Shown: positions 59,201 through 64,000 of the stretch, piece by piece
Numbering within the stretch: the stretch's first letter is position 1
Layout: every line of letters starts with the position of its first letter
From: Tractidigestivibacter montrealensis
GTDB lineage: Bacteria > Actinomycetota > Coriobacteriia > Coriobacteriales > Atopobiaceae
DNA: 64,000 bases
Direction: 5' to 3'
Assembly (NCBI RefSeq): GCF_024741235.1
Contig: NZ_JANSKA010000001.1
Location: 62,001 to 126,000, forward strand
The notes under the pieces: model-generated
What the model saw: the letters and a program-made list of their open reading frames with translations, nothing else
What the model was told of the DNA's origin: nothing
Databases searched by the model: none
Program-made: the position numbers and the translations under genes

Positions 59201-60905
59201 AGGTGCCGCCCTGGACCACGCAGTACGTGCCAATCTCGTCAAAGTCACGCAGCTTGATTACCTTGAAGAGGGCGTTCTTGATCACGGAGTACGAGAGGCC
59301 CGCGGCCACGTCGCCAATGGTCGCGCCCTCCTTCTGCGCCTGCTTGACGCGGGAGTTCATGAAGACGGTGCAGCGGCTGCCCAGGTCAACGGGGGCCTTT
59401 GCGGTCACGGCGACCTTCGCGAACTCCTGGACGCTCATGTCCATGGACTTGGCGAAGCTCTCGATGAACGACCCGCAGCCCGAGGAGCAGGCCTCGTTGA
59501 GCATGATGTGCTCGATGACGCCGTTGCGCACCTGGAGGCACTTCATGTCCTGGCCGCCGATGTCGAGAATGAACTCGACGCCGGGGACGAAGGCCTTCGC
59601 GCCGCGCAGGTGGGCGACGGTCTCGATCTCGCCGGAGTCCGCGCGCAGGGCCTCGATGAGGATGCCCTCGCCGTAGCCGGTGGTGGTCACGTGGCCGATG
59701 GTCGTGCCCTCGGGCATGGCGTCGTAGATGCCGTCCATGATGTGGCGCGCGGTACCCAGGACGTCACCGTTGTTGTTGCCGTACCAGGTGTAGAGAAGCT
59801 CGCCGTCCTCGCCCACCACGGCGCACTTCATGGTGGTGGAGCCGGCGTCGATGCCAATGAAGACGCGGCCGCGGTGGCTGGCCAGGTCGCCCTTGGGCAC
59901 GACCTCCTTGTTGTGGCGCTCCTTGAACTCCTTGTAGTCCTCCTCGGTGGCAAAGAGCGGGTCCAGGCGCTGGACCTCGGAGCCCTGGACGTCCCTCAGC
60001 TGCTCGAGCGAGTGGATGACCTCGGCAAAGGACACGCGCTTCTCGGACTCGCCCGCCAGCGCGGCGCCGGTGGCCACGAAGAGGTGCGCGTTAGTGGGAA
60101 CCACGCGGTGCTCCTCGTCGAGGTCGAGCGTGATGTAGAAGCGGCGGCGCAGCTCGGAGAGGTACTGGAGGGGCCCGCCGAGAAATGCCACGTAGCCCTT
60201 GATGGGGTGGCCGCATGCCAGGCCCGAGACGGTCTGCGTGACCACGGCCTGGAAGATGGAGGCGGCCACGTCCTCGGGGCGGGCACCCTCGTTGAGCAGC
60301 GGCTGGACGTCGGACTTGGCAAAGACGCCGCAGCGGCTGGCGATGGGGTGGATCTGCGTGGCGCCCTTGGCCAGCTCGTTCAGGCCCATGGCGTCGGTCT
60401 TGAGCAGGGTTGCCATCTGGTCGATGAAGGCGCCCGTGCCGCCGGCACAGGTGCCGTTCATGCGCTGCTCGATGCCGTTGTCAAAGTAGATGATCTTGGC
60501 GTCCTCGCCGCCAAGCTCGATGGCGACGTCGGTCTGCGGGATGAGGGCCTCCACGGCGCGCTTGGACGCGATGACCTCCTGGACAAACTCGAGGTCGAGC
60601 CACTTGGCAAGCAGCATGCCGCCGGAGCCGGTAATCGAGACGCGCATGGGGACGTTGCCCACCACGCGCTGGGCGCCCGCGAAGAGCTCCTTGGCCGTGG
60701 CGCGGATGTCGGTGTGGTGGCGCTCGTAGTTGGCGTAGACCAGGTTCCCCGAGGCGTCGATGACGGCAAGCTTGACCGTGGTCGAGCCCACGTCGATGCC
60801 CAGGCGCAGGTCGGCGCCGGTGAAGTCCTGCGGCGTTGCGGGATAGAGCTCCGCGCCGTTCTCGGTGAGTTCGAGCGGCTCTGCAGTTGCGTTGTTCTCG
60901 GTCAT
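56217..60905 (-). CDS. Giant 2-hydroxyacyl-CoA dehydratase activase-related protein
   Basis: The 1562-residue protein combines two BadF/BcrA-type ASKHA ATPase domains (GIDVGSTTVKLAVIDASG near 36; GIDAGSTTMKCAVVGEDG near 350) with a DUF2229 region (about 690-930) and HgdB/DUF2229-like C-terminal parts. The 4Fe-4S-binding cysteines appear as GTCAGGTGAF and NEACSSGCGSF. Such ATPases pump electrons into radical dehydratases; the giant fused form is common in anaerobes, its partner unknown. The ATG at 60905 overlaps the stop of the TetR gene (TGATG), so that regulator probably controls it. Confidence 0.88.
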   Translation of the reverse strand: MTENNATAEPLELTENGAELYPATPQDFTGADLRLGIDVGSTTVKLAVIDASGNLVYANYERHHTDIRATAKELFAGAQRVVGNVPMRVSITGSGGMLLAKWLDLEFVQEVIASKRAVEALIPQTDVAIELGGEDAKIIYFDNGIEQRMNGTCAGGTGAFIDQMATLLKTDAMGLNELAKGATQIHPIASRCGVFAKSDVQPLLNEGARPEDVAASIFQAVVTQTVSGLACGHPIKGYVAFLGGPLQYLSELRRRFYITLDLDEEHRVVPTNAHLFVATGAALAGESEKRVSFAEVIHSLEQLRDVQGSEVQRLDPLFATEEDYKEFKERHNKEVVPKGDLASHRGRVFIGIDAGSTTMKCAVVGEDGELLYTWYGNNNGDVLGTARHIMDGIYDAMPEGTTIGHVTTTGYGEGILIEALRADSGEIETVAHLRGAKAFVPGVEFILDIGGQDMKCLQVRNGVIEHIMLNEACSSGCGSFIESFAKSMDMSVQEFAKVAVTAKAPVDLGSRCTVFMNSRVKQAQKEGATIGDVAAGLSYSVIKNALFKVIKLRDFDEIGTYCVVQGGTFMSDATLRAFELLTGRQVIRPDIAGCMGAYGAALLARDRAGATGTSTVLSREDIDNLKVKHTNVHCGRCANNCLLTINDFGGGHRFITGNRCEKGAGRSGKTKNDAPNLFEFKNKLLFDRPCLDAETAPRGTVGIPRALNMYENYPFWHAFFTKLGFSVMISDQTSSKTYDAGIESMPSESACYPAKLSHGHIMNLLAKDPDFIWMPCIRWERKEDDTATNHYNCPIVMSYPQALGLNVDELSDPSVEYLAPFVPYDDKRELKRRLYEIISVQREQDAAKGKGRFHGQHITRAEIDEAVNVAWQADIDFKNAMHRAGDEALAWMEEHNAHGIVLAGRPYHNDPEINHAIPELVHSFGFAVLTEDSVAHKMSPERPIRVVDQWMFHSRLYRAARFVATRNDLDLIQLFSFGCGLDALTTDQVQEILEASGKIYTVLKIDQVSNLGAARIRIRSLMAALKEQQEQLEEKTAEGEAKEVEPVGVHLADGSLERARKTDLSRRTPVYREAKSAAFQKVRYTKEMQDAHYTILAPQMSPVHFELAEAVLRDYGYNLVLLPSVDQGAVDAGLKYVNNDICYPSILTVGQIMEAIESGKYDLSHTAVLISQTGGGCRATNYIALIRKALRESGHPDIPVISINMATGLDEDNPGWSIKDPALLTKAIYILLYGDLMMQCVYRTRPYEAEKGSVNALHDKYMARMKAAVHTLNKRSFEQICQETITAFDQVPLVNDRSKPRVGVVGEILVKFHPTANNQLVKVIEAEGCEANVPGLVDFFLFGLTSPINMKGELGSKASKRLTHMAGIKLIEAARKPMDRMLAKSSRFEPYEDIFELAEKAEQVLSLCNTMGEGWLLTAEMVDLIEHGTPNIVCAQPFACLPNHVVGKSVIKRLRQMHPESNIVAVDYDPGASEVNQLNRIKLMISVAKENYRNDHSRGFRLENPNDPTVNDAVAPYVDESRYHHDSIVNEGGVGHGVPAIHLSDEQLAQIEDAKRRAGVIK

Positions 60906-61663
60906 CAGTTGTTGTCCTCCTCGTCGGGAAGCATGACTGCCAGCGCAAAGCTGGGCAGGTCGAGCTCTATGGGGCTGTCGTACAGGTCGCCGGGGCGCAC
61001 GAACATGAGGGCGGTCATGATGCGAGCCATGGTGCGCACGCTCTCGCGCATGCCGCCCTCGAGCCAGCGGAGAAGCACGCCGACCTCGGCAGATATCGCA
61101 AAGGTGAGGTAGTAGTCAAAGAAGGCGCCCACAGCGCGCAGGTCGATGCCGTCGAGCGCGCGGCCGGCCACGACCTCGTGGACCATGGAGCGAATGCACT
61201 GCGAGAAGGCCGGGTCTCCACCCTCGCCCAGAAGCGGGCGCAGGTACGAGCCACGCTTCTTGAAGTAGGAGAGCACTTCCTGCGAGCCGGGGCAGGGCTC
61301 CTGGTGATTTATGGCATCCGCGAGCTGGTCGAGATGCACGCTGGCAAGTTGCGCCACCAGCGGACGGAGCTCCGCGACCGTTTCCTTCTCGATGCAGTTC
61401 ACGAGGTCCGGGATGTCCTTGTAGTGCGAGTAGAACGTGCGACGCGTGACGCCCGCGCGGCTGGTCACAGCGGTCACCGTGACACGAGAGAGGTCGCCCG
61501 TGGCGGATATCTCCTCCGCAAGCGCGTCCCGGAGCGCGAGGCGCGTGCGACGCGTGCGACGGTCCGTGACCTGCGGGGTGTCCTCTGCGCTTGCGGCCGG
61601 TTGGACATCGCGTGCGGCCGGCGAAACGTCGCTGACGTTTTGGCTCAAGCCCTGGCCCCCCAT
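60905..61663 (-). CDS. TetR-family regulator
   Basis: The 252-residue protein has an N-terminal helix-turn-helix (RRTRLALRDALAEEI, SRVTVTAVTSRAGVTRRTFY, SHYKDIPDLV) after a 35-residue unstructured lead, and an all-helical effector domain. It forms an operon with the giant activase. The inverted repeat just upstream of its start is the likely autoregulatory operator. The exact start codon is not certain, as no strong ribosome site lies before 61663. Confidence 0.85.
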   Translation of the reverse strand: MGGQGLSQNVSDVSPAARDVQPAASAEDTPQVTDRRTRRTRLALRDALAEEISATGDLSRVTVTAVTSRAGVTRRTFYSHYKDIPDLVNCIEKETVAELRPLVAQLASVHLDQLADAINHQEPCPGSQEVLSYFKKRGSYLRPLLGEGGDPAFSQCIRSMVHEVVAGRALDGIDLRAVGAFFDYYLTFAISAEVGVLLRWLEGGMRESVRTMARIMTALMFVRPGDLYDSPIELDLPSFALAVMLPDEEDNN

Positions 61664-61666
61664 TTC

Positions 61667-61700
61667 TTCACACAGTGAGAACTAATTCACGCCGTGTGAA
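61667..61700. promoter_or_regulatory. TetR operator candidate
   Basis: Two inverted 15-bp half-sites (TTCACACAGTGAGAA at 61667-61681, TTCACGCCGTGTGAA at 61686-61700) share TTCAC...GTGAA-type ends. A third CACAGTGTGAG lies at 61707-61717. They sit directly before the regulator gene. Confidence 0.65.
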
Positions 61701-61770
61701 GTATTGCACAGTGTGAGTAGTTATTTCTCGGCGTGCTTGCCACTGCCCGAGTGTCACACGCGCTCCACAA

Positions 61771-61852
61771 TGAGACAGAGGGACAGTCCCTTTGTCTCAC
61801 TCCGACTGCAGCGCTATCCCCAATGAGACAAAGGGACTGTCCCCTTGTCTCA
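61771..61852. repeat. Two tandem TGAGACAAAGGGAC palindromes
   Basis: Each 29-bp palindrome (61771-61799 and 61824-61852) has the form TGAGACARAGGGAC, then GTCCCYTTGTCTCA. They sit next to the stop of the TIGR00300 gene and should form a double terminator. Similar AGGGACTGTCCC palindromes are known as dispersed elements in many anaerobe genomes. Confidence 0.7.
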
Positions 61853-62950
61853 CTAGATCACCCCAAGGCCCTTGGCCACGATGAAGATGAAGTCCTGCAC
61901 GTTGGTGACGATCGTCTTTGCCGAGAGGCTCCCCCGATCGTGCAGCTTGTTTACTACAAACTCCGAGGCGTCGACGGCATAGATGAAGACCGGCCGTACG
62001 GTGCCATCGTCGTCGACGTGATAGCTGGGAGTGATGTTGCCGGTCGCAATCGTGTGCAACATGGTGGCCATGCAGATGACCGTCGTGGCCTTGCGGGAGA
62101 GCACGCGAATCTGGTGCTGGGACTCGTACACGTCCGCGATGGTCTCGGGCAGCGGGCCGTCATCGCGAATCGACCCAGCTAGCAGGAACGGGACGTTCTT
62201 CTTCACGCACGCGTACATGATGCCGTCGTGCAGGTCATAGTCATCAACAAACTGCGCGATCGATCCGGACCGCCGCACGCGGTTGATGGTATCCAAGTGG
62301 TTGTAGTGACCGTTTGGCATGCTCTGCTGCGTGCGAATGTCCTGGCCAAGCGCGGTGTGGAACATGGCGCCCTCGAGGTCCTGCGTGGCAAGGGCGTTGC
62401 CACCGGAGAGCGCGTCCACGTAGCCCTCCTCAACCAGCCGCTGCATGGCATGACGAGAATCCGCGTCAAACGCAAACGCCGGGCCCATCACCCACTCGAC
62501 AAACCCGTGGTCGCGCTCGTATTTCAGCAGCTCGATGAGGTCGTCGTAGTCGCGCGTGTAGGCGGTTTCGCGGCTGCGGCCCTGACGGAACGAGAACTTC
62601 TCGCCATTGGACGCGGCAGGGTCCGCAAAGCCGTCCGTGTGGACGTAGATTCCGTCAGAGCCGTCCTCGCTTCTTCCCAGGGCGACAAGGTCTCCCTGCT
62701 TGAGGTGACGGCCGGTGACCACATGGAGGGTGCCGTCGTCTCTCAGAACGATGCAGGCATCCATGCGAGAAGAGGACGCCAGCTTCCATTTGCCATCAAT
62801 CTTGAAATATTCAGGGTACATTGAAGTGCTGTGGAAGCCCTCTGGTATCACGCCGTTCTGCTCGACGGTCCCCCACCTCACGTTGGGCGCGTCGTCCAAG
62901 CCAAGCGCTGAGAAATCTGGGTGGTGATAGGCAGGCAGCTGGAACGCCAT
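61853..62950 (-). CDS. TIGR00300/LOR-SDH-family protein (archaeal-type ornithine cyclodeaminase-like)
   Basis: From the ATG at 62950 (GGGGAGC upstream) the 365-residue protein matches the TIGR00300 family: LSGGNALATQDLEGAMFHTA, HLDTINRVRRSGSI, IMYACVKKNVPFLLAGSIRD, DDGPLPETIADV and ATMLHTIATGNITPS. Members bind NAD and include an alternative ornithine cyclodeaminase; some are fused to arginine-degrading domains. The substrate here is uncertain. Its transcript would end at the tandem palindromes. Confidence 0.75.
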   Translation of the reverse strand: MAFQLPAYHHPDFSALGLDDAPNVRWGTVEQNGVIPEGFHSTSMYPEYFKIDGKWKLASSSRMDACIVLRDDGTLHVVTGRHLKQGDLVALGRSEDGSDGIYVHTDGFADPAASNGEKFSFRQGRSRETAYTRDYDDLIELLKYERDHGFVEWVMGPAFAFDADSRHAMQRLVEEGYVDALSGGNALATQDLEGAMFHTALGQDIRTQQSMPNGHYNHLDTINRVRRSGSIAQFVDDYDLHDGIMYACVKKNVPFLLAGSIRDDGPLPETIADVYESQHQIRVLSRKATTVICMATMLHTIATGNITPSYHVDDDGTVRPVFIYAVDASEFVVNKLHDRGSLSAKTIVTNVQDFIFIVAKGLGVI

Positions 62951-63187
62951 GGTTGCTCCCCTCTCGTCGATGCGTTGGATATAGCACGCGCGGGCCTGAC
63001 GCATAGCAGCGCGTGCCGCATGGCAACAAACTTGACCCAGCGGGATATCACGACGAAAACATGGGACCCGCGAAAGCCGCCGCGCCGGCGATGGGCCGCA
63101 GGAACAGCGAGGAGCCGACGCACCGGCGCATGCGTATACTTCTCGCGGGGCAAAATACTACCCACAAGGCCGCCGAGAGGAGCAGGC

Positions 63188-63796
63188 GTGAAGACCTACA
63201 GCTTTAGCGCGCCAATCGAGAAGGTCGAGGGCATCGACGGCGCATTCGTGCGGGTGCCGCTCGACGTGCCGCGAGTGTTTGGCGCCGGGCGAATTAAGGT
63301 GCACGCAACTTTTGATGGCGCGCCCTACGACGGAAGCGTGGTTGCGTTCAAGCGCGATGACGGCGGGCGCGACTACGTGCTGGGCATTCGCAAGGACATC
63401 CGCGCTGCCATTGGCAAGGGGCCGGGCGAGAGCGTGGATGTCACGCTCGTCTGTGCGCAGGCGGACGGGCCGGCCAAGCGCTACGTTGACCTTCTCGCCG
63501 CCAAGGTAGAGCGCAAGGGTCGGAGCCGAGAGGAGCTGTACGCCGTGATCGAGTGGCTTCTCGGCTATGCGCCCGATGAGCTTGCCGACGAGCGCCTAGG
63601 GTCGGTGAGCTTTGCCTCCTGGCTTGACGAGGCGCCGGCATACAACCCCGCGGCGGCGCTGGTGGGCGGCAAGGTCTGCGGCATTGACGTAGCGGCGGTG
63701 GAGGATCCCACCATGCATCGGGTACGCGTGCTGGACAAGCTGGTGGACGAGCTGGCCAAGGGGCGTCCGCTCGAGAAGATCCTTCGCCACGCGTGA
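63188..63796 (+). CDS. DUF1905-DUF2200 fusion protein (202 residues)
   Basis: The GTG at 63188 follows GAGGAGC. Residues 1-95 form a DUF1905 beta domain (KTYSFSAPIEKVEGIDGAFV, GSVVAFKRDDGGRDYVLGIR). Residues 105-202 match DUF2200 (RKGRSREELYAVIEWLLGYA, RVLDKLVDELAKGRPLEKIL). The two domains usually occur in separate proteins as far as I know. Function unknown. Confidence 0.7.
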   Translation: MKTYSFSAPIEKVEGIDGAFVRVPLDVPRVFGAGRIKVHATFDGAPYDGSVVAFKRDDGGRDYVLGIRKDIRAAIGKGPGESVDVTLVCAQADGPAKRYVDLLAAKVERKGRSREELYAVIEWLLGYAPDELADERLGSVSFASWLDEAPAYNPAAALVGGKVCGIDVAAVEDPTMHRVRVLDKLVDELAKGRPLEKILRHA

Positions 63797-63797
63797 T

Positions 63798-63870
63798 GGG
63801 ATTTTTCTCCCCGGTAACGGGATTCCATTACCCGGTAACGGGATTCCATTACCCGGTATAAAAATCCCGC
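63798..63870. repeat. Dispersed GGGATTCC palindromic repeat, double copy
   Basis: Two 21-bp units GGTAACGGGATTCCATTACC lie in tandem between GGGATT and AATCCCGC outer arms. The repeat fills the whole gap between two convergent genes, and the last base is next to a stop codon. Confidence 0.75.
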
Positions 63871-64000
63871 CTAGAGGAGGCGCTCAGACCACTCGGCTTC
63901 CTTGAAGCCGACAAGCACGAAGTCCTCTCCCACAACCAGAGGCCGCTTGACCAGCATGCCGTTGGTGGCGAGAAGGTCGAAGGCGTCCGCGTCGCTCATC
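63871..64000 (-). CDS. ArsC/Spx-family protein, C-terminal end (5' part outside window)
   Basis: The visible 42 residues read DADAFDLLATNGMLVKRPLV, VGEDFVLVGFKEAEWSERLL, the typical end of ArsC/Spx/MgsR-type thioredoxin-fold proteins (the NGMLVKRPL loop with the conserved Arg). The N-terminal CxxC/CxxS site is beyond the edge, so arsenate reductase and Spx-like regulator cannot be told apart. Confidence 0.75.
   Translation of the reverse strand, partial: MSDADAFDLLATNGMLVKRPLVVGEDFVLVGFKEAEWSERLL

Noticed and set aside
56967-61112. 1381-codon open frame on the plus strand
   Set aside because: It is antisense to the giant activase, whose motifs and codon use are clear. Long antisense frames are common in GC-rich DNA.
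63798-63870. CRISPR-like array
   Set aside because: The units are contiguous palindromes without spacers, and no cas genes are in the window.

Overview
The window looks like chromosome from a high-GC, anaerobic, host-associated actinobacterium, most likely class Coriobacteriia (Olsenella/Atopobiaceae/Collinsella type). This is inferred from the strong C/G third-position bias of the housekeeping genes, the 1562-residue 2-hydroxyacyl-CoA dehydratase activase, the Tat-like lipoproteins, several Cof-type HAD phosphatases and the anaerobic flavin/FeS enzymes. No rRNA is present, so the genus is not fixed.

Layout. 1-6.7 kb: end of a secreted coiled-coil protein gene, a frameshifted galE, a decayed IS1595-family element with 25-bp terminal inverted repeats, engB, a HelD-type helicase gene and a TM1266-type regulator. 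6.8-18.5 kb: an AT-richer AAA ATPase gene (probable acquisition), an ABC importer with permease and ATPase fused in one chain, a PEBP protein, oligoendopeptidase F, a polar amino-acid ABC pair without its ATPase, an SPFH protein, a threonine-aldolase-like enzyme and a LysR regulator. 18.5-22 kb: an Old-Yellow-Enzyme-type oxidoreductase, a small helical protein and the debris of an older integrative element (ORF6N fragment and integrase tail). 22-30 kb: a minus-strand sugar-acid operon (KDPGal-type aldolase, PTS IIA/IIB/IIC, DgoD-type dehydratase, phosphotriesterase-family lactonase, IlvD/Edd dehydratase). Its IIC gene carries an in-frame TGA.

30.3-51.4 kb is an integrated genomic island. A 50-bp direct repeat, the 3' part of an initiator tRNA-Met gene plus flank, lies at 30257-30306 and again inside the intact tRNA at 51310-51359. 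Next to the left repeat is a tyrosine integrase; further in are an excisionase-like HTH protein, an MNT/HEPN toxin-antitoxin pair, a TraG/VirD4-like ATPase, MobC and a coiled-coil Mob accessory, but no relaxase. The core cargo is a type I restriction-modification system (hsdR-hsdM-hsdS) next to a shufflon: a second tyrosine recombinase, two spare half-hsdS cassettes and four copies of a 14-bp site in alternating orientation. The site encodes the NGYL hinge of HsdS. Two further genes ride in the invertible segments: a PUA/EVE-like 144-residue ORF overlapping the silent TRD2 cassette by 4 bp, and a HEPN-like protein with an RxxxxH motif. Inversion between the outer sites would place the silent TRD2 and the 144-residue ORF behind hsdRM. 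This is the best candidate for an unusual system here.

51.4-64 kb returns to core genes: three HAD phosphatases, a PH-domain-like membrane protein, peptidase T, the giant activase with its TetR-type regulator and a clear operator, a TIGR00300/LOR-SDH protein, a DUF1905-DUF2200 fusion, and the end of an ArsC/Spx-like gene. Across the window a family of GGGATTCC-containing palindromic repeats recurs at gene ends, which looks like a genome-wide REP-type element.
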